Assembly (NCBI GenBank): GCA_004347695.1
Contig: SLTK01000013.1
Location: 1 to 64,000, forward strand
Direction of reading: 5' to 3'
Source: Chloroflexota bacterium
GTDB taxonomy: Bacteria; Chloroflexota; Anaerolineae; Anaerolineales; Anaerolineaceae
DNA length: 64,000 nt
Part shown: piece after piece, positions 53,986 through 62,810 of the stretch
How the letters are laid out: each line of letters starts with the position of its first letter
Numbering within the stretch: the stretch's first letter is position 1
Notes under the pieces: generated by a model
Told to the model about the DNA's origin: nothing
Database searches by the model: none
Seen by the model: the letters and a program-made list of their open reading frames with translations, nothing else
Translations under genes and position numbers: made by a program

Positions 53986-55734
53986 ATGGCAAACGCTTTT
54001 ATATCCGTTGAAGATGTCCATTTTCAGCACCCGGTACGCGGTGGGGAATCGACCCGGGCGTTAAACGGAATCAACCTGCAGATCGAGGAGGGGGAGTATC
54101 TTGCCATTGTTGGCGCAAACGGCTCGGGAAAAACCACTCTGGGACGCCACCTGAACGCTTTGCTGATGCCCGGTCAAGGCCGGGTGTTGGTGAACGGCAA
54201 GGATACGCGCGACCCGCAAAATCACCCGGCCATCCGTTCGACGGTCGGCATGGTATTTCAGTCGCCGGAAGATCAAATTGTGGCAGCAGTGCTGGAAGAA
54301 GACATTGCTTTTGGGCCTGAAAATATGGGATTACCGCCGGCCGAGATCCGGGCGCGAGTCGAAGAAGCCCTGACTATCACCGGAATGCAGGAGCATCGCG
54401 AACGACCCCCGCACCTGCTTTCGGCCGGTCAAATGCAGCGCGCCGCGTTGGCAGGCGTGCTGGCAATGCATCCGCGCTGTGTCATCATGGATGAAACCAC
54501 TGCCATGCTTGATCCCGGCGGGCGGGCAATGGTGAAGCAGTTAATCCACCGCCTGCACGATGAAGGTCTGACCGTGATCGTCATCACGCATTTTATGCGC
54601 GAAGCGGTCGAGGCTGACCGGGTTGTGGTGCTCAAAGAGGGGACAGTGGCTTTCGATGGCCCGCCGCGAGATATTTTTATTCATCCGGCTGACCTGTATT
54701 CGATGAATTTAGATTTGCCGATAGCGGCTCGCCTGGCGCAGTCGCTGCGTCCCATTTTTCCGGAACTGCCAGCAGACATCCTGACCCCGGAAGCGCTTTT
54801 TCGCGCGTTGCCGTCCTACATGGGCGCGCTCCTTCCCGATTCCCTGCCACGTCCTTCGCACGCCCGGAATGATTGCGCGGATATTATCAAAGTTGAAGAC
54901 CTGGAGCACGTTTACCTCAGCGACACGCCGCTGGCACATTCGGCATTGACTGGCGCTTCTTTGTGTGTGGGAGAAGGCAGTTCCCACGGGTTAATCGGCT
55001 CCACCGGTTCGGGAAAATCGACTTTGCTGCAACACCTCAACGGGCTTTTGATCCCGCAGCAAGGACGGGTAAGGGTCGGGGCATTCGACCTGAATGATGC
55101 TGCCACCGATTTAAAAGCGGTACGGCGTTACGCCGGGCTGGTTTTTCAGAATCCGGAGTATCAAATTTTCGAGCAGTATGTTGGCGATGAAATTGCTTAT
55201 GCCCCACGCCTGATGGGAGAAAAAGAAACGTTACGCGAGACCGTCCGCAGTGCGATGACGTCGGTCGGTTTGGATTTCGAGACCTTCAAGGACCGATTTA
55301 CCTTTGCACTCAGCGGCGGGGAGCGCCGCAAGGTAGCCATGGCTTCCATTCTGGCAATGAATCCTGCCATTTTGTTGCTGGACGAACCGACTGCCGGTCT
55401 GGATCCGCGTTCACGCCGGGGTGTGCTCGAGCATTTGAACGGCATGCAGACAGGCAGCAAGACGCTGGTGGTTTCATCGCATCACATGGAAGATATTGCC
55501 GAACTGGCTGAAAATGTGACGGCCCTGGCCAATGGCCGCGACCAACTAAACGGCAGCGCTGCCAGCGTTTTCCATCAAGTAGAGAAAATTAATGCTCTTG
55601 GACTGGAAGCGCCTCTGGTCTCACAAGCAGCAGCAGTTTTGCGCTCGCGCAATTGGCCGCTGCGCCCCGATATTCTTCGGCCAGCTGAACTGACCAAAAA
55701 CCTCTCCCAGATCGTGGAGGGCAGCCATGCATAA
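53986..55734 (+). CDS. ECF transporter ATPase, fused EcfA-EcfA' (two ABC domains)
   Basis: The protein of about 582 residues carries two complete ABC ATPase domains. The first has GANGSGKTT, QSPEDQ, LSAGQMQR and VIMDETTAMLD. The second has GSTGSGKST, QNPEYQ, LSGGERRK and LLLDEPTAGLD. A His switch follows in each (ITHFMRE, SSHHMED). This is the energising pair of an energy-coupling-factor vitamin importer, joined in one chain. ATG 53986 is chosen because similarity begins there. It overlaps ecfT by 8 bases. Confidence 0.92.
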   Translation: MANAFISVEDVHFQHPVRGGESTRALNGINLQIEEGEYLAIVGANGSGKTTLGRHLNALLMPGQGRVLVNGKDTRDPQNHPAIRSTVGMVFQSPEDQIVAAVLEEDIAFGPENMGLPPAEIRARVEEALTITGMQEHRERPPHLLSAGQMQRAALAGVLAMHPRCVIMDETTAMLDPGGRAMVKQLIHRLHDEGLTVIVITHFMREAVEADRVVVLKEGTVAFDGPPRDIFIHPADLYSMNLDLPIAARLAQSLRPIFPELPADILTPEALFRALPSYMGALLPDSLPRPSHARNDCADIIKVEDLEHVYLSDTPLAHSALTGASLCVGEGSSHGLIGSTGSGKSTLLQHLNGLLIPQQGRVRVGAFDLNDAATDLKAVRRYAGLVFQNPEYQIFEQYVGDEIAYAPRLMGEKETLRETVRSAMTSVGLDFETFKDRFTFALSGGERRKVAMASILAMNPAILLLDEPTAGLDPRSRRGVLEHLNGMQTGSKTLVVSSHHMEDIAELAENVTALANGRDQLNGSAASVFHQVEKINALGLEAPLVSQAAAVLRSRNWPLRPDILRPAELTKNLSQIVEGSHA

Positions 55735-56551
55735 TTTTGAGTTTTTACGCATGGTAAACATTGGTCAATATCTGCCGTTGCAGTCCGTGCTGCACCGGTT
55801 GGATCCACGAGCGCGCATATTGATTTATTTCTGCATAATTGCAGCAGCCACATTCACGTCGAGTCCGCTCGGTCTGGCTATTGCGCTGGCTGTCACTTTT
55901 ATCGGCTTTTGGTTTGGCCGAATTCCATTGCGGTTTGCGCTGCGCGGATTACTGCCTCCGTTGCCATTTTTGCTGATCCTGGCTTTTCTGCAGATATTCC
56001 TGACCCCACACCCTGACGAAGCAACGATCCTCTATTCCCTTGGCCCGATGAAAATTTACCTGGCCGGGTTGATTTCTGCCGGCTTGCTGCTGCTTCGCTT
56101 TGCGGTTTTGATCCTGGGATTAGGCCTGGCTTCATACACCTTATCGACTTCCGAAATGATCCACGGGTTGGAATCGCTCTTCTCTCCGCTGGCCAGGCTG
56201 GGTATCCCGACACATGATCTGGTCATGGTCGTGCAGGTGACCATCCGTTTCATCCCGTTTTTGGCGCAAGCTGCAGAAAGGATTGCAAAAGCTCAGGCCT
56301 CACGCGGGGCTGATTGGGGTACGCACAAAGGCGGGCTGCTGGCCCGCACCCGTCAGGTGATCCCGCTGGTATTGCCGTTGTTTCTCACCAGTTTACGCCG
56401 CGCTGAGACGATGGCGCTGGCGATGGATGCGCGCGGCTACGCCGCCATCACCCGGCGCACGTCTCTGATGGTAATGCATTTCACCTGGAAAGATGCATTG
56501 GCGATCCTGCTCGGAATTGCTGCAGGCGTGACGATTTTATGGGTCGGTTAG
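55727..56551 (+). CDS. ecfT: ECF transporter transmembrane subunit EcfT
   Basis: The 274-residue membrane protein has about five spans and two EcfT coupling motifs, AQASRGADW and MDARGYAA, which contact the ATPases. It starts within the last codons of the fused ATPase gene. Together they form the general energising module that can serve several substrate-binding S components. A convergent gene just beyond its stop encodes such a component. Confidence 0.92.
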   Translation: MHNFEFLRMVNIGQYLPLQSVLHRLDPRARILIYFCIIAAATFTSSPLGLAIALAVTFIGFWFGRIPLRFALRGLLPPLPFLLILAFLQIFLTPHPDEATILYSLGPMKIYLAGLISAGLLLLRFAVLILGLGLASYTLSTSEMIHGLESLFSPLARLGIPTHDLVMVVQVTIRFIPFLAQAAERIAKAQASRGADWGTHKGGLLARTRQVIPLVLPLFLTSLRRAETMALAMDARGYAAITRRTSLMVMHFTWKDALAILLGIAAGVTILWVG

Positions 56552-56561
56552 CGTTGGCGAA

Positions 56562-57119
56562 TTAGATATTGGCGCCGCGCTGCTTGCCGACTGCAAAGCG
56601 CTGCCAGGCTGCTACCACTACCAGGGTGATCAAAGCGGCTGCTCCGGCTTCGGGCAGACCGTTGGCTATGGCAATAGGAGCTAACGCCGCCCAGGGCAAA
56701 AACCCGAGCAGGCCAATGGCGCTCAGCACAAGAATGGTGTTGGTCAGAGTGCCAGCGATACCGGCTGCAATCAACCCGGCAACCGGCCAGCGTTTGAGAC
56801 CGGTCCACACCAGCCAGGCGACGGGTCCGATGAGAATGCGCGGCAGAACCGAGATGATGGGGTTGGTAAACCAGGCGTCGGCCGGACCAGTAGGCGCCAC
56901 GGCTGCCTGAATCATGCTGAAAATGCCAAATATCAAACCAATCCCGGCTCCTACCAGCGGTCCTTCCAGAACAGCGCCAATAATGACTGGCACGTGCATG
57001 ATGGTCAGCGAAGCGCCTGTGAACCAGGGAATAAATCCCAGGCGAGTCAGGCCCAATAACACGGCGATAGCCCCCAACACACCCGTCACAACGATTTTCC
57101 GCGTCCGATCTTGTGGCAT
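56562..57119 (-). CDS. ECF transporter substrate-binding (S) component
   Basis: The 185-residue protein has about six membrane segments: VVTGVLGAIAVLLGLTRLGF, then SLTIMHVPVIIGAVLEGPLVGAG with the S-component MHVP motif, and further Gly/Ala-rich spans. It belongs to the ECF S-component superfamily, and vitamin specificity (for example folate, pantothenate or flavin) cannot be told from the sequence. It ends 10 bases from the convergent ecfT stop. AGGAGCAGG precedes the ATG. The 258-base upstream region shows a TTACAAT-like -10 box but no riboswitch that I recognise. Confidence 0.85.
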   Translation of the reverse strand: MPQDRTRKIVVTGVLGAIAVLLGLTRLGFIPWFTGASLTIMHVPVIIGAVLEGPLVGAGIGLIFGIFSMIQAAVAPTGPADAWFTNPIISVLPRILIGPVAWLVWTGLKRWPVAGLIAAGIAGTLTNTILVLSAIGLLGFLPWAALAPIAIANGLPEAGAAALITLVVVAAWQRFAVGKQRGANI

Positions 57120-57377
57120 AACCTGCTCCTAGAGGGTTGATTTGTGCAGCGAAAACGACATAAAAGATAAACACCGGGACCGGCAAATGGTTCTTGCCAG
57201 GCACGCTGATTGTAACATGGCATCTTCTGGCTGTGCTTGGAATCTTTTGCCTTTACTCGCTACGACTACGCAACCTTTGATCTGATTACGGGTTGGTAAT
57301 GCAGCCTGTGTTAAGCGCTCGCCACTATAATTTACACATCGTTCACAGGTTTTTTTTATGGTTTTTCAGGATGTAAA

Positions 57378-58802
57378 ATGAGCCGCCCACTTCGTTGGCA
57401 TCACCTCATTACGGTAAATATTTACTGGTTTGCATTGAACACGCGCTCGCAAACCCTTTCCCCACTGATCATTCCGCTGCTGGTGCAGCAGTTCATCGGC
57501 GAGGAATCAAAGGGCAGCGCGGTTGGCAGCATCCGGTTGTGGTCACTCATGACGGCGGTGCTGGTGCAGGCTTTGATGGGCATCCTTTCCGACCGCTCGA
57601 CCGCGAAATTGGGACGGCGGCGCCCCTTCATCCTGCTGGGTACGCTGGGGGAGATCATCATCTTTGCACTGATCGGATTTTCTGCCAGCCTGGAAGGGCA
57701 GGCCGGCTATGCAGTCTTGTTTGGCCTCTATATCCTCTCCATGATGGCTTCTAACACCGCCCATGCCGCCACCCAGGGGCTGATACCTGACCTGGTGCCC
57801 GAATCACAACGCGGACGTTACTCAGGGGTAAAAGCTTTGCTCGAACTGCCCCTGCCGCTCCTGCTGGTCTCATTGGTGATTGGCAAACTGGTCAGCGGCG
57901 GCAACCTTTGGGCGGCCTTGATCACTTTGATGGGAGTACTGGCGATTTGCGCAGCCATCGCCATGTTCATCCCGGAACAGCAACAGGAGCATGCCCCCTT
58001 CGAGATGAACTGGGCGCCATTCCTGCGCCTTGTCTTGATGACAGCAGCTTTCACCCTCCTGATCCTGGGAATGGGTGCTTTTGTCCGCTGGTTCATGACC
58101 TTAAAACTGGATTTGGATCCCCGCTTGTGGAGCGGGGCTGCTGCGGCAGTCGGAGTAGCTGCGATGGCAGTCGCGATTGTGGGCGGTGTGCTGGCCAGCC
58201 TGCGCATCGGCGTTGGCAGGGATATCCAATACCTGCCATCGTACACGTGGTGGGTGATCAACCGGCTGGCTTTTCTGACTGCTTCCACGAATATTGCCAC
58301 TTTTCTGCTATTTTTCTTGCAGGAGCGTTTCGTGGAGTTGGAAGGGGAAAAAGCTGCTGGTCCGGCGGCGACGATTGCCATGTTCGTTGGCATATTCATT
58401 TTGCTGACTGCAGCGCCTGGGGGCTGGCTGGCCGACCGCTTCGGCAAAAAAATCCTGATCGGTATTGCCGGCTTGTTGGGTGCTGGCGGCATCGCTCTGC
58501 TCGTCATAGTCCCAAGCATGACCGCGATTTATATCGGCGGCAGCATTGTTGGCGCGGGAATCGGGCTGTTTTATTCGGCCAACTGGGCGCTTGGGACAGA
58601 AATTGTGCCGCGCGAACAGGCCGGGCGCTTCCTGGGACTTTCCAACCTGGCTGGAGCGGGGGCCGGCGCCATTGGCGCCTATATCGGCGGTCCTATTGCG
58701 GATGTGCTGGGATACACCCTGATCATCGGTGTTTACGGATTTCTCTTTCTGGTTTCGTTACTGGCGCTTCTTGGAATTCAGGAAAAACGCTTCAACGCCT
58801 GA
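57378..58802 (+). CDS. major facilitator superfamily transporter
   Basis: The 474-residue protein has about 12 spans. MFS loop motifs are GILSDRSTAKLGRRRPF after the second or third helix and GWLADRFGKKILIG in the second half. The overall look resembles the SLC45/GPH-type sugar transporters, but the substrate is not deducible. GGATG precedes ATG 57378, and a TATAAT at 57326-57331 could be its promoter. It stands alone. Confidence 0.88.
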   Translation: MSRPLRWHHLITVNIYWFALNTRSQTLSPLIIPLLVQQFIGEESKGSAVGSIRLWSLMTAVLVQALMGILSDRSTAKLGRRRPFILLGTLGEIIIFALIGFSASLEGQAGYAVLFGLYILSMMASNTAHAATQGLIPDLVPESQRGRYSGVKALLELPLPLLLVSLVIGKLVSGGNLWAALITLMGVLAICAAIAMFIPEQQQEHAPFEMNWAPFLRLVLMTAAFTLLILGMGAFVRWFMTLKLDLDPRLWSGAAAAVGVAAMAVAIVGGVLASLRIGVGRDIQYLPSYTWWVINRLAFLTASTNIATFLLFFLQERFVELEGEKAAGPAATIAMFVGIFILLTAAPGGWLADRFGKKILIGIAGLLGAGGIALLVIVPSMTAIYIGGSIVGAGIGLFYSANWALGTEIVPREQAGRFLGLSNLAGAGAGAIGAYIGGPIADVLGYTLIIGVYGFLFLVSLLALLGIQEKRFNA

Positions 58803-58875
58803 TAGTATGTAACTTTTCATCCCCGGCTGCATCTATTCATTAGCGGTGAAATATAGTGTTGAATGGAGAAAAGTC

Positions 58876-59076
58876 ATGAAATACATCAATGAAGCCGGGT
58901 GGGATCGAATACTACGGGTTTTAGTGGGCATTCTGCTGCTGGCGCTCGGGTTTGGTAGCGTTGTCGCCGGGACGCTCGGGTTGGTCTTTAAAATCATCGG
59001 AACGTTACTCTTGGTGACCGGTCTGGTGGGATTTTGCCCGGTTTATGCCCTTCTGAAAGTCCGCACGAAAAAATAA
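58876..59076 (+). CDS. DUF2892 (YgaP-type) small membrane protein
   Basis: The 66-residue protein, WDRILRVLVGILLLALGFG then LLLVTGLVGFCPVYALLKV, has two spans with the conserved CP motif, matching the transmembrane domain of YgaP-like proteins. TGGAGAAAAG precedes ATG 58876. The same domain appears fused to thioredoxin in the next gene, so the two may form a membrane dimer. Confidence 0.85.
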   Translation: MKYINEAGWDRILRVLVGILLLALGFGSVVAGTLGLVFKIIGTLLLVTGLVGFCPVYALLKVRTKK

Positions 59077-59230
59077 CCCCGTCAGCTTGCCCTGAATAAT
59101 TGAAGATGCTTCTTGCTGAAGTGTCTCCTTAGCAGAATTGCCATTCTGGGGAGACCGGTTGGCTGGAACGCGCTAGCCGGTCTGCCTTTAATCCGTTTTC
59201 TATATTACTAACAGGTAGAAGAGAACAGCC

Positions 59231-59764
59231 GTGAAACTTGCTGAATTCAAGCGAACCATCAAAAATTCTCGCATTCCCGTTGTGGTGGAGTTCTGGGCCC
59301 CCTGGTGTGGACCGTGCCGGTTAATGAATCCGATTTTGAAAGAGGTCAGCAGTGAGTTCGAAGGGCGGGTCAAATTAGTGAAAATCAATGCGGATGAGTC
59401 CCGGGAATTACTCCAGGAACTAAAAGTCATGAGCATTCCCACCATGCTGGGTTACCGCGCTGGAGAAATGATGATGCGCAAAGTCGGAGGGCAGTCAAAG
59501 CCCGCTTTGAGGGATTGGTTTATGGCGTTGGAAGAAGGTCGGCCAGCGCCCAGTGGGCTCCGTCCGTTTGACCGTTACCTGCGGGTCGGGACTGCTCTGA
59601 TTCTGGCGGTCATTGGAATTAATTCCGGACTGTCTATCTGGCTGCTGGGGCTGGCAGGGCTGGTACTGTTTAGTGCAATTTACGACCGATGCCCGATTTA
59701 TAAAGCGCTGGCGCCCCGCATCAAGGCTTTATTCAAACGGCAATCGCCCGATGCAATGAATTAA
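59231..59764 (+). CDS. thioredoxin domain fused to a DUF2892 membrane domain
   Basis: The 177-residue protein has residues 1-100 forming a thioredoxin (VVVEFWAPWCGPCRLM with the CGPC active site, and SIPTMLGYRAGE with the cis-Pro). Residues about 110-165 form two spans with DRYLRVGTALILAVIGI and IYDRCPIYKAL, that is, the YgaP/DUF2892 domain with its CP motif. The thioredoxin lacks a signal sequence, so it should face the cytoplasm. The start is GTG 59231 after AGAAGAG. Context suggests transfer of reducing power or sulfur at the membrane with the rhodanese gene downstream. Confidence 0.85.
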   Translation: MKLAEFKRTIKNSRIPVVVEFWAPWCGPCRLMNPILKEVSSEFEGRVKLVKINADESRELLQELKVMSIPTMLGYRAGEMMMRKVGGQSKPALRDWFMALEEGRPAPSGLRPFDRYLRVGTALILAVIGINSGLSIWLLGLAGLVLFSAIYDRCPIYKALAPRIKALFKRQSPDAMN

Positions 59765-59929
59765 CGTGAGATCAGGATAACGAAATACGTCAAAATGTCA
59801 TCCTGCTCACAGAGCATGTTGTGCATGAGCGGCGTGTTTTTGCGCCGCGAAGGTTCCCACGTGACCAACTGTAGTTTCCTGCAGTCACCATCCGCCCACG
59901 CGAAATGGGTGGTCGAAGATTGTGTAAAA

Positions 59930-59967
59930 ACATCCCGCCTGGACGACCGGAACCAGGCGGGATGTTT
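59930..59967 (+). terminator. bidirectional terminator
   Basis: CATCCCGCCTGG (59930-59941) pairs perfectly with CCAGGCGGGATG (59952-59963), with A-tract before and T-tract after. It separates the thioredoxin-fusion gene from the convergent rhodanese. Confidence 0.88.
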
Positions 59968-59990
59968 TGGTTTCATCTGGAATTGAGGGT

Positions 59991-60437
59991 TTACGGGCCG
60001 GTAACCGTTGGCAAGCCCAAGCTGACCCAGGTGTTCATCCCGCCGCCCATGCTGGTGACCTGTTGGAAGCCAGCGTCCAATAAAATATCACGTCCGGTGG
60101 CGCTGCGGTTACCGGAACGGCAGACCACCACGATTTGCTGGTCTTGCGGCAGTTCTGACAACCGGCTCGATAACTCCCCCAGGGGAATTAAAGTTGCGCC
60201 GGGAATATGCCCGGCATTCCATTCGTCCGGTTCACGGACATCAAGAATAAAAGCGCCCTGGTCGCGTAGTTCAGCCGCCTGTGTGGCAGTAATCTCGCGC
60301 GATAAGGCTTTTTCACCGGCGGGCGCAGCCAGTGCAGTATAAGCAGCGAAGATTGCAAGGACAACTACAACGATACTTAAAATCCATCCCCAGGCGGGAA
60401 TTTTTTTCTTCGGTGAACGGACGAGCTGTCTGGTCAT
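59991..60437 (-). CDS. membrane-anchored rhodanese
   Basis: The 148-residue protein has a basic N-terminus and one span (WGWILSIVVVVLAIFAAYTAL, about 16-36), followed by a single rhodanese domain facing outside: GAFILDVREPDEWNAGHIPGA and the active-site loop VVCRSGNRSA. Such domains carry sulfur as Cys persulfide. Start ATG 60437 follows AAGGAG. Its C-terminal GGGMNTWVSLGLP is the normal end of the domain. Confidence 0.9.
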   Translation of the reverse strand: MTRQLVRSPKKKIPAWGWILSIVVVVLAIFAAYTALAAPAGEKALSREITATQAAELRDQGAFILDVREPDEWNAGHIPGATLIPLGELSSRLSELPQDQQIVVVCRSGNRSATGRDILLDAGFQQVTSMGGGMNTWVSLGLPTVTGP

Positions 60438-60507
60438 AGCTTTTCTACTCCTTGAAGAACGTCTGTTTATATTTGATTCAAAAAGTCAAGAAAAGTTGCA
60501 TGAGTCG

Positions 60508-60626
60508 GGGTTGCGAGTGGAACGTAGCGAAACGGAGGAAACAATCTGCGCCTATTGATCCGATCACCGTTCTTTCACAACCTGTGTGGATTGCTTCAGT
60601 CGGCTAGCGGCCTTCATCGCAATGAC
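60508..60626. repeat. REP-like inverted pair, family C
   Basis: A left arm containing GTTGCGAG, then GTAGCGAAACGGAGGAAACAA (60512-60546), is mirrored by a right arm GTGGATTGCTTCAGTCGGCT through TCATCGCAATGAC (60586-60626). The right arm matches sequences at 43321-43350 and 43472-43490. It is non-coding and lies between the rhodanese and glycerate kinase genes. Confidence 0.5.
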
Positions 60627-60674
60627 CGTACATGGATGGGGTGAAAACCGATTTTATTCCTGGCGCAAATTGAA

Positions 60675-60680
60675 TACAAT
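60675..60680 (+). promoter_or_regulatory. -10 box giving a leaderless glycerate kinase mRNA
   Basis: TACAAT at 60675-60680 is followed after exactly six bases by ATG 60687, the same geometry as the dnaJ-like gene. The -35 region (TTTTAT, 60652-60657) is weak. No ribosome-binding site is present. Confidence 0.55.
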
Positions 60681-60686
60681 ACCTAT

Positions 60687-62075
60687 ATGCCAGCCCTCGA
60701 CCCGCCAGCCCGGTCTCGTTTTATGACCCATACGCTCCAGGCTCTTCCGCGCGGGGACGATGTCTGCCGGATATTGGATGCCGCGCTGCAAGCGGCGGAC
60801 CCGGCGGCGGCAGTTTCCCGTTTTCTCAGCCGGGAGGGCAATCGGCTGGCTGCCGGCGACCGGACTTATGATCTGGCGAACATCCGCCGCGTCTTCCTGA
60901 TAGGAGCCGGCAAGGCCGGAGCGCCCATGGCGCAGGCCGCTGTCCAAATCCTGGATGACCGTCTGACCGGCGGTGTTGTCATTGTAAAAGACGGTTACAG
61001 CCTGCGCGAGTTCAATTTTCCGACCAGCCTGAAGATCATCGAAGCCAGGCATCCCTTGCCCGATGAGCGCGGTGTGGCTGCTACCCGCGAGATTTTAAGC
61101 CTGCTATCGCAAGCAGGCCAATCTGATCTGGTTTTATGCCTGCTTTCTGGCGGTGCCTCCGCGCTGTTGACCGCCCCGGCAACAGGACTCACGCTCACCG
61201 ATCTCCAGCAAACGATAAGCCTCCTGCTTCACAGCGGCGCGGACATTGGCGAAATCAACGCTGTGCGCAAACACCTGGATGGGATCAAGGGTGGGGGATT
61301 GGCACAGGTTGCCGCGCCTGCCCGGGTGATTTCATTCATTCTCTCCGACGTGGTCGGTGATCCACTGGATATCATTGCCTCCGGGCCAACCGCTCCTGAT
61401 CCAACCACCTTCGCTCAGGCTTTGGCGGTCCTGCATAAATATCATTTATTGGAACAATTACCTCAGGCAATCCGGCTGCATTTGCAACACGGGGCTGCCG
61501 GAGCAGCAGCGGAAACGCTCAAACCGGGAGACCCGTTGCTGGAAGGGGTGCAGAACTTGTTGGTTGGCTCGAATGCGATGGCTGCTCAGGCTGCTGCTGA
61601 CACCGCGGCTGCTGGGGGTTTCAACACCCGCGTGCTGACCACCACCCTGCAGGGAGAAGCACGCCTGGTAGGAAGACTGCTGGCAGCCGCTGCCCGCGAC
61701 CTGGCAGGCGGCCAATCCGTCTTGCAGCGCCCGGCGTGTTTGATCGCTGGCGGGGAAACTACCGTCACTGTACGCGGGGATGGAATCGGCGGACGCAATC
61801 AGGAACTGGCGCTGGCAGCCGTCGAAGCCATGAGTGATCTGCCAGGCACGCTGCTGATCACTCTGGCAACGGATGGAGGCGACGGCCCGACTGATGCCGC
61901 CGGCGCAGTGGTCAGCGGTGAGACACTGGCGCGCGCCAGGGCACTTGGGCTCTCACCCGGAGCGTATTTAATGCGCAATGACGCCTACCGATTTTTCGAG
62001 GGGTTGGGCGATCTGCTTAAGCCCGGTCCGACGCATACGAATGTCAACGATCTGGTGCTGTTATTCGCTTTTTAG
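60687..62075 (+). CDS. glycerate 2-kinase (GckA/MOFRL type)
   Basis: The 462-residue protein has the DUF4147 N-terminal domain (VFLIGAGKAGAPMAQAA, VLCLLSGGASALLTAPA, INAVRKHLDGIKGG) and the C-terminal MOFRL domain (CLIAGGETTVTVRGDGIGGR, DGPTDAAGAVV and GPTHTNVNDL). It phosphorylates D-glycerate to 2-phosphoglycerate, feeding glycolysis. The start ATG 60687 fits a leaderless message, and an ATG 12 codons later is possible. It converges with msrQ, with 15 bases of overlap at the 3' ends. Confidence 0.92.
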   Translation: MPALDPPARSRFMTHTLQALPRGDDVCRILDAALQAADPAAAVSRFLSREGNRLAAGDRTYDLANIRRVFLIGAGKAGAPMAQAAVQILDDRLTGGVVIVKDGYSLREFNFPTSLKIIEARHPLPDERGVAATREILSLLSQAGQSDLVLCLLSGGASALLTAPATGLTLTDLQQTISLLLHSGADIGEINAVRKHLDGIKGGGLAQVAAPARVISFILSDVVGDPLDIIASGPTAPDPTTFAQALAVLHKYHLLEQLPQAIRLHLQHGAAGAAAETLKPGDPLLEGVQNLLVGSNAMAAQAAADTAAAGGFNTRVLTTTLQGEARLVGRLLAAAARDLAGGQSVLQRPACLIAGGETTVTVRGDGIGGRNQELALAAVEAMSDLPGTLLITLATDGGDGPTDAAGAVVSGETLARARALGLSPGAYLMRNDAYRFFEGLGDLLKPGPTHTNVNDLVLLFAF

Positions 62076-62804
62076 GGTTTTTTCGATAATCCGTGCTTCG
62101 CCTGCAGGTGCAGGATGATCGAGCGCTGTGAGCCGAGAGGATGCGGGTTGCGTTTTCAGAGCACGGGCTGCGCGGATCTTCTGACGCTGCGCGATCACCC
62201 AGGTTTTGACTGCCGGGATGCGCAGTGTTAGGGTTGCCAACAGCACGCTGCCAGCGGCAATGGGTTTCCACAAATCGCCCATCAGTTCGAGCAAGTTACC
62301 CTTGATGACCAGGGCAAGATGTAAAACCGCCACTGCACCGGCCAGGTAAACCAGTTTGTGCAGTTTTTTCCAATTTTTACCGAGCTTTACTTTCCACCAG
62401 CGTCGCGAGGTGAACGCCAGCGCGCTGAGCAGCGTCAGCGTAATAAGCCCCACATACACATAGGGTTTATCCGCATTATCCTTGTTGAAAAACGCAAAAT
62501 CAAAGCCATAATCCAACCCGACGTAGCTCAACATGTGAATGCAGGCGTAGTAAAACGCCCAAAGGCCCAGCGGCCGGCGGAGTTTTAACACCTTGGGTTG
62601 ATCAAATAGTGTATTGATCGGGGAACAGGCCAGGCACAGCAGCAGGAAGATGATGGCAATGTCGCCGGCGCGTTGGGTTGCCGCCTGTATCGGGTTGATG
62701 GTCAGGTTATTGGTGAAATAGGCGCCAACAAGCACCACCAACGGAAGGGGTGACAGAATGTTAACAACAGTGCGTAACGGGTTGGCGGTTTTTTCAGTTG
62801 TCAT
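62061..62804 (-). CDS. msrQ: methionine sulfoxide reductase heme-binding membrane subunit
   Basis: The 247-residue protein has about six spans of the ferric-reductase-like MsrQ/YedZ type: ACSPINTLFDQP, RRPLGLWAFYYACIHMLSYVGLDYG, WKKLHKLVYLAGAVAVLHLAL, with the His residues expected to bind b-type heme. It passes electrons to the exported MsrP. It has an added basic C-terminal tail of about 40 residues. It starts 6 bases after msrP, in one operon. Confidence 0.92.
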   Translation of the reverse strand: MTTEKTANPLRTVVNILSPLPLVVLVGAYFTNNLTINPIQAATQRAGDIAIIFLLLCLACSPINTLFDQPKVLKLRRPLGLWAFYYACIHMLSYVGLDYGFDFAFFNKDNADKPYVYVGLITLTLLSALAFTSRRWWKVKLGKNWKKLHKLVYLAGAVAVLHLALVIKGNLLELMGDLWKPIAAGSVLLATLTLRIPAVKTWVIAQRQKIRAARALKTQPASSRLTALDHPAPAGEARIIEKTLKSE

Positions 62805-62810
62805 ATTGAC

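Noticed and set aside
56548-57204. 218-codon alternative frame overlapping the S component
   Set aside because: Same strand but out of frame with the hydrophobic S-component pattern, and rich in Arg, Ser and His as expected of a shadow frame.
57120-57377. Riboswitch upstream of the ECF S component
   Set aside because: Looked for because vitamin transporters are often riboswitch-controlled, but I recognise no TPP, FMN, THF or cobalamin core motif.
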